Source: Pseudomonas sp. R5(2019)
GTDB lineage: Bacteria > Pseudomonadota > Gammaproteobacteria > Pseudomonadales > Pseudomonadaceae
Length of the DNA: 51,624 bases
Assembly (NCBI RefSeq): GCF_009905435.1
Contig: NZ_JAAAMT010000041.1
Span: 1-51,624, forward strand
Reading direction: 5' to 3'
In this document: positions 8,454 through 16,133 of the stretch, piece by piece
How the letters are laid out: every line of letters begins with the position of its first letter
Position numbering within the stretch: position 1 is the first letter of the stretch
Translations under genes and position numbers: made by a program
Notes under the pieces: model-generated
Seen by the model: only the letters and a program-made list of their open reading frames with translations
What the model was told of the DNA's origin: nothing
The model's database searches: none

Positions 8454-9698
8454 ATGAAATCTGTTGTCTATCTCGGGACCTTGTGTACCGCTGCGACCTT
8501 CTCGTTCGTGCCGCAGGCGAAGGCTGATTTTGCCGCGGACAGTCACCTGACCCTGGGGCTGCGAAATTTCTATTCCAACAAGGACTTCAAGCAGCACAAC
8601 GCCCCCAAGTCGCAGGTCGGCAGTTGGAGCCAGGGGTTCGATCTGCAGTTCAAGTCCGGTTACACCGATGGGCCGGTGCAGTTCGGCCTGGACGCTTCCG
8701 GGAAGTTCGCCTATCGGCTCGATGGCGGGGCAGGCGTTCCGGATACCATTCTGCCGTTCGATCACAGCAAGGGCGAATCGGTGCGTGACTATGGTCGTGC
8801 CGGGGCGACCGCGAAAGTGAAGGTGTCAAAAACCGAGCTGCGGGTTGGTGAACATCGCCCGACCTTGCCGGTGGCCTACACTGACGACTCTCGGCAGTTG
8901 GTGACCACCTACGAGGGGGCGACCCTGCAGTCCCGTGAATGGGAAAACCTGACGCTGGACGCCGGGCGGTTCTGGAAGATCAGCAGCCGCGAATCCACCA
9001 ACAGAGAGGAGATCTTTCTGTTCGGCGACAATCCGGCCCACCGCAGCAGCGGGCTCAATTTCGCCGGGGGGCGCTACGACTTCACACCGGCGCTCAACGC
9101 GACGTATTTCTATGGCCAGCTGGAAGATATCTATCGCCAGCACTACCTGGGGGTGAGCTACACCCTGGACATGGGCGGTGGCTACAGCCTCAAAAACGAT
9201 GTGCGCTATTACCACAACCGCGGGGAAGGGCAGAAGCTGGCTGGCGACCTGGATAACCGGGCGCTGGGCTTTCTGACGGCGCTGAAAAAAGGTGGCAATA
9301 CCTTCACCCTGGGTTATCAGCGCATGTATGGCGATGATGCCTTCCCGCTATTCAGTGGCTATGCCCCGCAACCTTACCTGGTGAACTGGTCGACCGTGTC
9401 GTTCTTCAAGGCCGGCGAGCGTTCCTGGCAAGTGCGTTATGACTACGACTTCGCGACGATGGGAGTCCCGGGTCTGAACGTGATGACCCGTTACTTGCGG
9501 GGGACGGATGCAGAGCGCGGACCCAACCTGGCAACCGATGTAGAGAGCGAAAGAAGCCTGGTGATGAACTACGTGCTGCAAAGCGGCCCGCTCAAGGGGG
9601 TGGGCCTTGAAGCCCGTAACATCGATGTCAAAAGCCGCTATGGTGCCGACTACCAGGAGAACCGTTTGCTAGCGACCTACACCTGGAAAATCTGGTAA
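8454..9698 (+). CDS. OprD-family outer-membrane porin
   Basis: A 414-residue outer-membrane protein. A signal peptide (KSVVYLGTLCTAATFSFVPQAKA) precedes the mature start DFAADSHLTLGLRNFYSNKDF, the usual opening of OprD porins, and the protein ends in TYTWKIW with an aromatic C-terminal residue for beta-barrel assembly. Alternating beta-strand patterns fill the rest. ATG 8454 is preferred to the ATG at 8445 because aagga lies only at 8440-8444. OprD channels admit small amino or organic acids, which fits the ACS permease of the same cluster. It is separated from the thioesterase gene by 230 bp with a terminator. Confidence 0.9.
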   Translation: MKSVVYLGTLCTAATFSFVPQAKADFAADSHLTLGLRNFYSNKDFKQHNAPKSQVGSWSQGFDLQFKSGYTDGPVQFGLDASGKFAYRLDGGAGVPDTILPFDHSKGESVRDYGRAGATAKVKVSKTELRVGEHRPTLPVAYTDDSRQLVTTYEGATLQSREWENLTLDAGRFWKISSRESTNREEIFLFGDNPAHRSSGLNFAGGRYDFTPALNATYFYGQLEDIYRQHYLGVSYTLDMGGGYSLKNDVRYYHNRGEGQKLAGDLDNRALGFLTALKKGGNTFTLGYQRMYGDDAFPLFSGYAPQPYLVNWSTVSFFKAGERSWQVRYDYDFATMGVPGLNVMTRYLRGTDAERGPNLATDVESERSLVMNYVLQSGPLKGVGLEARNIDVKSRYGADYQENRLLATYTWKIW

Positions 9699-9743
9699 TG
9701 GACCCTGCGCTTTCATTGATCTATTCAAGAACGCGTTGTTGAG

Positions 9744-9761
9744 CGCGCCCGGAGGCGCGTT
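9744..9761. terminator. Short GC hairpin between convergent porin and azlD genes
   Basis: Arms cgcgcc (9744-9749) and ggcgcg (9754-9759) with a cgga tetraloop lie between the stop codon of the porin gene and the stop codon of azlD (minus strand, 9760). Only two T residues follow, so efficiency is uncertain; a bidirectional terminator is the simplest reading. Confidence 0.5.
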
Positions 9762-10086
9762 ACAAACCTATAAACTTGAATACCCACAGCGCTCCCATAC
9801 CGACCGCCAGCGTCAGGACAGTATTTCGAGTCTGCCAAGAGACCCAGGCAGCAATAATGGCGGCGGGTATCTGTGGGTTATCGAGCACGAATTCACCCTG
9901 TCCACTGGGGTAAACCACGGCGGGTAATACAAGGGCAGCCAGCACGCTCGCCGGTACGTAAACCAAGGCTCGGCTCAGCAACGCCGGGATTCGCAATCGT
10001 CCATACACTTCGATAAAGGAAAGACGCATGGCGAACGTTCCCAGGCCGACTGCCAGGAACAGCCCCCACAAGGATAGATCACTCAT
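9760..10086 (-). CDS. azlD: AzlD-family branched-chain amino acid transport subunit
   Basis: A 108-residue membrane protein with about four hydrophobic helices (LSLWGLFLAVGLGTFAMRLSF, SRALVYVPASVLAALVLPAVVYP, PAAIIAAWVSWQTRNTVLTLAVGMGALW). This is the length and pattern of AzlD/YgaH, the small partner of AzlC in export of branched-chain amino acids or related compounds. Its ATG overlaps the azlC stop (ATGA at 10083-10086), so the two are translated together. Substrate is not evident from sequence. Confidence 0.85.
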   Translation of the reverse strand: MSDLSLWGLFLAVGLGTFAMRLSFIEVYGRLRIPALLSRALVYVPASVLAALVLPAVVYPSGQGEFVLDNPQIPAAIIAAWVSWQTRNTVLTLAVGMGALWVFKFIGL

Positions 10087-10823
10087 CGTGTCTCCCCCTT
10101 GACGTCGTCGGTCAGCGCACCGGTCACCGCGCTTTTGCGAACACTCTCGATCAACAGACCCGCCATGACGCCGCCTATGGCAGCGGTTATCAGCCCAAGG
10201 TTATAGGGCATATTGACCGCCCATACGGCGAGCAGCCCGCCGACCAGGGCGGCGCCCAAGCTCGCTGCGCTCCGGATGCCGGGAACGAGAAGCGCTAGAA
10301 AAGAAAGCGGTATGGCAAAGCTTAATGACCAGGTTTCGGGGATGCTTGCTCCCAGGTAGACGCCCGCCACTACCGATAATTGCCAGGACAGCCACATGGC
10401 AACAGCGGTGCCGGCGTAGAACTGGTGGGCGAATTGCCCTAGCTCGCCTGAGGAAAACTTGAGACTGCAAAGCGCATAGGATTGGTCAGAAAGCATGTAG
10501 GACACGGGCCACGTCCAGCGCCGGGGCAAGTGGTGCAAATAAGGCGCAAGCGAAGCGCTGTACATGATAAAGCGCAAGTTGATCACCAGCGCCGTGACCA
10601 CAATCGCCAACGGCAGAACATCGTTATGCAGCAGTTGGAGGGCGACCATCTGAGCGGATCCAGAATAGAAAAGCAGCGTCATGCCGATGGTCGTGCCAGG
10701 CGACATTCCCATCTGGATAGCCATGACCCCCGCCACCAGGCCGAATGGAATGACGCCGGGAGTCAATGGAATGAGCGCTCGGACACCTTGCATGAAAGCT
10801 TCCCTTCCTGTTCTGTACGGCAT
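10083..10823 (-). CDS. azlC: AzlC-family branched-chain amino acid exporter subunit
   Basis: A 246-residue integral membrane protein. FMQGVRALIPLTPGVIPFGLVAGVMAIQMGMSP and MTLLFYSGSAQMVALQLL are hallmark AzlC/YgaZ segments. The start ATG 10823 has aggag 5-6 bases upstream. Together with AzlD it forms the two-component exporter. It is transcribed away from the LysR gene at 10948, which is the likely regulator of the pair. Confidence 0.88.
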   Translation of the reverse strand: MPYRTGREAFMQGVRALIPLTPGVIPFGLVAGVMAIQMGMSPGTTIGMTLLFYSGSAQMVALQLLHNDVLPLAIVVTALVINLRFIMYSASLAPYLHHLPRRWTWPVSYMLSDQSYALCSLKFSSGELGQFAHQFYAGTAVAMWLSWQLSVVAGVYLGASIPETWSLSFAIPLSFLALLVPGIRSAASLGAALVGGLLAVWAVNMPYNLGLITAAIGGVMAGLLIESVRKSAVTGALTDDVKGETR

Positions 10824-10947
10824 TTCGTCTCCTGGTCAGGGCTTTAGGTTGGTCAGTGGTTCGCAGCGCATCGTGCGGTAAAGTGTAAGACCCGGCATCC
10901 GGTCGGTAGAATCGACTTTTTTTCCGAGAAAACAGGTAGTTTTTGTT

Positions 10948-11901
10948 ATGGCTAAAAGGTCCCTGCCTGATCAGGCCCTGATTGCAATGCCGTCGTTCAA
11001 GGCCATGAGATCGTTTGTGGCCGCCGCCAAGTATCGGAACTTTACCCGGGCCGCCGAAGCGTTGTGCGTCACCCAGGCGGCTATCAGTCGTCAGATTCGC
11101 GAGCTTGAAATTTATTTGGGTACAGAGTTGTTCACGCGTACGGGGAGGGAGGTCAGGCTGACGGCATCGGGCACAGCACTCTTCGATGCGGCACAGCTAT
11201 CACTGCTCAACATCTTTCAGGCGACGGAAAGAATTCGCCGAGAAAAAAGCGATAAACGCACGCTGACGCTGTGTTGTTCACCGGCATTATCAGCTCTTTG
11301 GTTATCGCACCGGCTGAAGGACTTCTTCAGCGCCAACCCTGATGTCGACCTGAATGTCATCACCACTCAGCATTTTCTGGTGATGGAGCCTGGTATAAAT
11401 CCTGATATCTTCATTACCAAGGCGCTTGATCCTCGCTCCGGTTATCTGCGAATACCCTTGTTTCATGAAGTCGTCTATCCCGTGTGCACGCCTCATTATC
11501 TGAAGGCGCATCCTGAGCTTGGAACGTTGGAGGGCATGCGCAACAGTGTGCTGCTGGACCTCAACCCTTATGGCCGTTCCCAGCTATCAGAGCAGGTTGA
11601 TTGGAACGTGTGGTTCGCTTTCCAGTCGCATGATTTACAAATCCCGGCCTCAGAAAACCCGCATTACTTCAGCAGCAATGACTACAGCCTTCTCATGCAA
11701 ATGGTGCTGGATGATCAAGGGATTGCGTTGGGGTGGGACCATCTGGTGAGACATCTGGTACAGCAGGGGCGCCTGGTTCGGCCCGTGACGGAAGAGCTGA
11801 CGCTCAGAGAAGCGGTGCAGTATCTGATGATCAACGAAAAAAAGGCCGATGATCCAGCGTGCTGCCGTCTGAAGGATTGGTTGATCGCTCAATTCAAGTA
11901 G
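10948..11901 (+). CDS. LysR-family transcriptional regulator (GcvA-like)
   Basis: A 317-residue regulator. After a 12-residue lead, the HTH reads PSFKAMRSFVAAAKYRNFTRAAEALCVTQAAISRQIRELE, the GcvA/AmpR-type opening in which LxxLRxF is replaced by FKAMRSF. The rest is a substrate-binding domain (RTLTLCCSPALSALWLSHRL, GIALGWDHLVRHLVQQGRLVRPV). The 124-bp gap to azlC on the other strand holds both promoters. Divergence suggests control of azlCD in response to an amino acid or analogue, but the ligand cannot be read. The codon use is slightly less GC-rich than in its neighbours. Confidence 0.88.
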   Translation: MAKRSLPDQALIAMPSFKAMRSFVAAAKYRNFTRAAEALCVTQAAISRQIRELEIYLGTELFTRTGREVRLTASGTALFDAAQLSLLNIFQATERIRREKSDKRTLTLCCSPALSALWLSHRLKDFFSANPDVDLNVITTQHFLVMEPGINPDIFITKALDPRSGYLRIPLFHEVVYPVCTPHYLKAHPELGTLEGMRNSVLLDLNPYGRSQLSEQVDWNVWFAFQSHDLQIPASENPHYFSSNDYSLLMQMVLDDQGIALGWDHLVRHLVQQGRLVRPVTEELTLREAVQYLMINEKKADDPACCRLKDWLIAQFK

Positions 11902-12140
11902 GAGCACGGCTTGCCGGCGATGAAGGCCGTAAGATCGCCATCGCCGGCAAGCCGCAATGCCAGATAGTTAGGCAACTGAGCGACGCAACCGGTGTCGGCC
12001 CGGCCCTGGCCCCGCTGGGCTGCGAAGCAGCCCCGGCGATTCTGAAACCGCCGGCACTCGTAAGCTGATTCGCCGATGTCAAAGGCCCAAGGGGCCGCTG
12101 CGCGGCCCATCGCGGCCAGGTCCGCTCCTACAGAAAGTGG
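11902..12140. repeat. REP/BIME cluster
   Basis: This stretch lacks a gene and consists of REP-type units. A perfect 16-bp inverted repeat (cggcttgccggcgatg at 11907-11922 and its complement at 11939-11954) opens it. A gggctgc/gcagccc hairpin and a final unit ending gctcctaca near 12123-12132 follow. Such clusters are dispersed in Pseudomonas genomes between gene ends. Here it lies between the LysR stop and the cystathionine gamma-lyase stop, where it may also aid termination. Confidence 0.75.
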
Positions 12141-12167
12141 CATTTGCTTCGTTGGCCAGAACGCTAA

Positions 12168-13340
12168 TCAGATCCGCGCCAGCGCCTGGGCCAGGTCCGC
12201 GCGCAGGTCTTCCACATCCTCGACACCCACCGACAACCGCACCAGTGCATCGCCGATGCCAAGCTGTGCGCGGGTTTCGAAAGGGATGGTGGCGTGGGTC
12301 ATGATCGCCGGGTGCTCGATCAGGCTTTCCACCCCGCCCAGGCTCTCGGCCAGGGCGAAGATCCGTACAGCTTCGAGGAAACGCTTGGCGCCGGCCAGGT
12401 CGCTGTTCAGGTCCAGGGAAATCATCCCGCCGAATCCGCGCATCTGCCGCTGTGCCAGCGCGTACTGCGGGTGTGACGGCAGGCCTGGATAATAGACGCG
12501 TGCCACCTGCGGCTGCCGCTCAAGCCAGGTCGCCAGCTCCAGTGCATTGCTGCAGTGACGTTCCATGCGCAGTGCCAGGGTCTTCACGCCGCGCAGGGTC
12601 AGGAATGCGTCGAAGGGGCCGGCAATCGCGCCGACCGCGTTTTGCAAGAAGCCCAGGCGCTCGGCCAATGCGGTGTTCTCCCCGACCACGGCAATGCCGC
12701 CGATCACGTCGGAGTGGCCGTTCAGGTACTTGGTTGTCGAATGCACGACGATATCGAAACCAAGCGCCAGCGGGCGCTGTATCCATGGGCTGGCAAAGGT
12801 GTTGTCGGCAACGCTGAGGATGCCTCGTTCGTTGCAGATGTCGGCGATGGCGGCGAGGTCGCTGAGGCGCAGCAATGGATTGCTCGGCGTCTCGACCATG
12901 ACCATTCGCGTGTCGTCCTCTAGCGCTGCTTCGAAGGCATGCAGGTCAGTCAGATCGACGAAGCTGAAGCGATGCCCGGCGCTGCGCCGCCGTACCCGCT
13001 CGAACAGGCGGAAAGTCCCGCCGTACAAGTCATTGCCGGAGACGACGTGCGCGCCAGCGTCGAGCAGTTCAAGCACGGAGGAAATCGCCGCCAGCCCGGA
13101 GGCGAAGGCAAAGGCCTGGGTGCCGCCTTCCAGGTCCGCCACGCAACGCTCCAGCGCCCAGCGCGTGGGGTTGTGGGAACGCCCGTAGTCCAGGCCCTTG
13201 TGCACACCGGGGCTCTGCTGCGCATAGGTGGAGTTGGCATAAATCGGCGGCATCAGCGCCCCGGTGGAAGGGTCGGGCGCCTGCCCGGCGTGGATCACAC
13301 GGGTGGCGAAGGCGCGTGGCGTGTCATCGTGCTGGCTCAT
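12168..13340 (-). CDS. Cystathionine gamma-lyase-type PLP enzyme
   Basis: A 390-residue Cys/Met-metabolism PLP enzyme of the fold-type I family. Visible features: the opening ATRVIHAGQAPDPSTGALMPPIYANSTYAQ, YGRSHNPTRWALE, FASGLAAI, NPLLRLSDL, and Lys204 in HSTTKYLNGHSD as the Schiff-base lysine. The ending SLGGVESLIEHPAIMTHA..G is typical of gamma-lyases and gamma-synthases. Its ATG overlaps the stop of the cystathionine beta-synthase gene (13337-13340), which favours gamma-lyase over gamma-synthase. Role: cystathionine to cysteine, 2-oxobutyrate and ammonia. Confidence 0.88.
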   Translation of the reverse strand: MSQHDDTPRAFATRVIHAGQAPDPSTGALMPPIYANSTYAQQSPGVHKGLDYGRSHNPTRWALERCVADLEGGTQAFAFASGLAAISSVLELLDAGAHVVSGNDLYGGTFRLFERVRRRSAGHRFSFVDLTDLHAFEAALEDDTRMVMVETPSNPLLRLSDLAAIADICNERGILSVADNTFASPWIQRPLALGFDIVVHSTTKYLNGHSDVIGGIAVVGENTALAERLGFLQNAVGAIAGPFDAFLTLRGVKTLALRMERHCSNALELATWLERQPQVARVYYPGLPSHPQYALAQRQMRGFGGMISLDLNSDLAGAKRFLEAVRIFALAESLGGVESLIEHPAIMTHATIPFETRAQLGIGDALVRLSVGVEDVEDLRADLAQALARI

Positions 13341-14713
13341 GGCAGGGACTTCCTCAAGTGATTGAGCAGGTCGACACGGGTAATCAAACCGTGGAAACCC
13401 GAGGCGTCGGCGATGATTGCCACCAGGCCGCGGTCAAGCTCCGCTTGCAGTTCAGCCAGAGAAGCGCTGGGCGGCAGGGTTTCCAGTGTGCCGGTCATGG
13501 CGCTGGCCACCGTCATGCGCAAGTTTGTAGCGTCTTCGTGCAGGCCCAGCAGAATATCGGACTCATCGATCACGCCGACCAGGCGCTGGCCGTCCACCAG
13601 CACCGGCAGTTGCGACACATCGGCCAGGCGCATGCGCTGGAAGGCCGTGAGCAGTGTGTCATCGGGGCTTACGCTGATCACTCGACCGTCCTCGAAGCGC
13701 CGTGCGATCAGATCACGCAGGTCGCCGTAGCGCTTGCGTTGCAGCAGGCCCTGATCGGTCATCCACTGGTCGTTGTAGATCTTCGACAGGTAGCGGGTGC
13801 CGGTGTCGCAGACAAAGGTCACGACCCGCTTCGGTTCGGTTTGCTCGCGGCAATAGCGCAGCGCTGCCGCCAGCAATGTGCCGGTCGAGGAGCCGCCAAG
13901 AATGCCTTCGGCGCGCAGCAGTTGGCGGGCATGGTCGAAGCTTTCCTCGTCGCTGATCGAATAGGCCTGGCGCACGCTGGACAGGTCGGCAATCGACGGA
14001 ATGAAGTCTTCACCGATGCCTTCCACCGCCCAGGACCCCGGCGTACCGATCGTGCCCGTGCGGCTGTATTCGGCAACCACCGAGCCCACCGGATCAGCCA
14101 GCACCATGGCCAGGTCCGGTTGTACGCGGCGAAAGAAGCGGGTGAGCCCGGTCAGCGTGCCCGCCGAACCGACGCCGACGACAATGGCATCCAGATCGTG
14201 CTGGGTCTGCGACCAGATCTCCGGGGCGGTGCTGCACTCGTGGGCCAGCGGGTTGGCGGGGTTGTTGAACTGATCGGCAAAGAAGGCGTCGGGAATCTCC
14301 TGGGCCAGCCGCGCCGCCACGTCCTGGTAATAGTCGGGATGGCCCTTGCCGACATCGGAGCGGGTGATGTGCACCTCGGCGCCCATTGCCTTCAGGTGCA
14401 GGACCTTTTCGGTGGACATCTTGTCCGGCACCACCAGCACCACCCGGTAACCCTTGGCACGGCCGACCAGGGCCAGGCCCAGGCCGGTGTTGCCGGCGGT
14501 GGCCTCGACAATGGTACCGCCGGGACGCAGGCGACCATCGCGCTCGGCGGCGTCGATCATCGCCAGGCCGATGCGGTCCTTGATCGAACCGCCGGGGTTC
14601 TGTGATTCGAGCTTGAGGAACAGCGTACACGGGCCGGTATCGAACCGACTGATGCGCACCATCGGCGTATTGCCGATCAATGCGAGCACGGCGGGGCTGG
14701 AATGGTTTGGCAT
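13337..14713 (-). CDS. Cystathionine beta-synthase with CBS domain pair
   Basis: A 458-residue protein. The PLP-dependent catalytic part (about 1-325) has PGGSIKDR with Lys45 as the cofactor lysine, EATAGNTGLGLA, VGVGSAGTLTG and GGSSTGTLLAAAL. A C-terminal Bateman module (about 340-455) has two CBS repeats (MRLADVSQLPVLVDGQRLVGVIDESDIL and GFHGLITRVDLLNHLRK), as in regulated cystathionine beta-synthases. It lacks the N-terminal haem domain of animal enzymes. Start ATG 14713 follows gggaggt. It condenses homocysteine with serine; with the next gene it makes a reverse transsulfuration route to cysteine. Confidence 0.88.
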   Translation of the reverse strand: MPNHSSPAVLALIGNTPMVRISRFDTGPCTLFLKLESQNPGGSIKDRIGLAMIDAAERDGRLRPGGTIVEATAGNTGLGLALVGRAKGYRVVLVVPDKMSTEKVLHLKAMGAEVHITRSDVGKGHPDYYQDVAARLAQEIPDAFFADQFNNPANPLAHECSTAPEIWSQTQHDLDAIVVGVGSAGTLTGLTRFFRRVQPDLAMVLADPVGSVVAEYSRTGTIGTPGSWAVEGIGEDFIPSIADLSSVRQAYSISDEESFDHARQLLRAEGILGGSSTGTLLAAALRYCREQTEPKRVVTFVCDTGTRYLSKIYNDQWMTDQGLLQRKRYGDLRDLIARRFEDGRVISVSPDDTLLTAFQRMRLADVSQLPVLVDGQRLVGVIDESDILLGLHEDATNLRMTVASAMTGTLETLPPSASLAELQAELDRGLVAIIADASGFHGLITRVDLLNHLRKSLP

Positions 14714-14869
14714 ATCGTCACCTCCCTGCGGGAAATTGCGCCGGACTTACAGCACAATGCAGCGAGTCATCGCGCAGCCGACGCAGACAATGTCTCGCTA
14801 GGAACATAGGCGGGGATTGCCCCCCCTGCAACCGCTCGCAGCCAGTCGGTTGCTCATTGCTTGAACGAC

Positions 14870-15616
14870 TCAGTCATATTCCGCTTCCACATGCTCACCC
14901 AGCAGCCGTCGTTGTCGCGGGCTGGCTGCGGCGATCACGAGCGGGTTGAACTGCCACTGCAGGTAGGGCGAAAACTTCTGCGCCATCATGCGCCGCCCAT
15001 AATGCACCTGCAGCAGGTAACGACTGCGCACAGGGTCCAGGTTTGGACTGCCGCCATGCCAGAGCTCGCTGCGAAACATCAGGGCATCGCCGGCGCGGCA
15101 GTAGATCGGCTGGGCCGGTGTGCCGCGCCAGTGGCTTTCCCCAGGCGTCGGTGCGCGCCCGGCGCGGTGGCTGCCGGGTACGACCCGAGTGGGGGCCAGT
15201 GATTCGTCGATGTCGTCCAGGTACAGCTGCAGGGTGCAGATGTACATGGGCAGCTCGAAGGTCGGGTCGTCCAGAAGGGCCGAAGGCAACGCCATTGCCA
15301 GATAGTCGAGGTGCAGGCCCATGCCGACGAAACCGGGGTGGCAGCGCCAGGCAGTCTGGCCGATCACATGGCAGTCTTCGCCCAGCACAGCTTCGGCCAG
15401 GGCGATGGCGGCTGGCAGGTCGAGGTAAGGCAACCAGAAGGGGTCGCGGTTAAACACGCATTTGTAATGGTCCAGCACGCCCTGGTAGTCCCAGTGCCGA
15501 GGGCGCAAGGCGTCGATGGCCTGGCGCACGGCCTGGACTTGTTCCTGGCTGATCAATGCCGGTAGCAGTGTGTAGCCGTCCCTGTGCAGTGCGAGTGCCT
15601 GCTCGGGGGTGTTCAT
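14870..15616 (-). CDS. PhyH-family Fe(II)/2-oxoglutarate dioxygenase
   Basis: A 248-residue phytanoyl-CoA dioxygenase-like protein. The facial triad is visible as His102 and Asp104 (GLHLDYLA) and His187 (LWHGGSPN), followed by an arginine-rich stretch (DPVRSRYLLQVHYG) expected to bind 2-oxoglutarate. VVPGSHRAGRAPTPGE between them is typical of the superfamily. Start is ATG 15616; a TTG one codon upstream is possible. It runs toward the transsulfuration genes with a 156-bp gap, so co-transcription is uncertain. Substrate not recognisable. Confidence 0.8.
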   Translation of the reverse strand: MNTPEQALALHRDGYTLLPALISQEQVQAVRQAIDALRPRHWDYQGVLDHYKCVFNRDPFWLPYLDLPAAIALAEAVLGEDCHVIGQTAWRCHPGFVGMGLHLDYLAMALPSALLDDPTFELPMYICTLQLYLDDIDESLAPTRVVPGSHRAGRAPTPGESHWRGTPAQPIYCRAGDALMFRSELWHGGSPNLDPVRSRYLLQVHYGRRMMAQKFSPYLQWQFNPLVIAAASPRQRRLLGEHVEAEYD

Positions 15617-15619
15617 CAA

Positions 15620-15939
15620 GGGCTGCCCTCATGAGATGAACGAAGGGCCAGGCGTAAATTTCGGCTCGGCAACACTGAAGATCATAGCCTGCGCGGTGCC
15701 CCCAGTTGACCGCTCAAAAGCCCACGGGAGGAGGGTGCCGGACCTCGATAAACAGTAAGCCGCTGTTTTCACAACAATTTGTTTGTTCTGGGGCTTCCCG
15801 GACGAAGCGAAAGCTGGTAAATTTCCGCGCATTCCTGCAATGGCCCTCCCAGGGCCTGCGGCGAAGGAAGCAGCATCTCGTGTTGCTTGCACGCTGCACC
15901 ATCAGAAATAGAGTGCCAGGCACTCATCGCAACAGATAC
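15620..15939. other. Gene-free stretch upstream of tRNA-Gln
   Basis: No credible coding region is seen on either strand. A small hairpin (ggccct/agggcc, 15843-15857) and a possible tRNA promoter (ttgcac at 15887-15892, then tagagt at 15909-15914, 16-base spacer) are the only structures noted; both are weak. Confidence 0.4.
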
Positions 15940-16014
15940 AGGGGCGTCGCCAAGCGGTAAGGCAGCAGGTTTTGATCCTGCCATGCGTTGGTTCGAATCC
16001 AGCCGCCCCTGCCA
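15940..16014 (+). tRNA. tRNA-Gln (TTG anticodon)
   Basis: The 75-base cloverleaf has acceptor arms aggggcg (15940-15946) and cgcccct (16004-16010), a D-arm containing caagcggtaaggc, and anticodon stem gcagg/cctgc around loop tttTGat with anticodon TTG at 15972-15974. The T-loop is ttcgaat, and discriminator G plus an encoded CCA close it at 16011-16014. The layout matches bacterial tRNA-Gln(UUG) closely. A T-rich run follows. No repeat of the 3' end was noticed nearby that would mark an integrated island. Confidence 0.95.
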
Positions 16015-16095
16015 TTTTCCTTTTTATTTTCCAGATCACTCAGCCGGCGGGCAGGCAGAGCGCGTGAGCGTGGCTTCCGGCTTTTCGTTACGGGG

Positions 16096-16133
16096 CGGGA
16101 TTGAGGCGTGTAGTGCCCCAATCCCGTCTTTTC
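16096..16133. terminator. Terminator between tRNA-Gln and the convergent amidase gene
   Basis: Arms cgggattg (16096-16103) and caatcccg (16119-16126) bracket a loop with further GG/CC pairing, followed by tcttttctatttt on the plus strand. It would end the tRNA transcript; its symmetry may serve the convergent amidase gene (stop at 16133) too. Confidence 0.7.
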
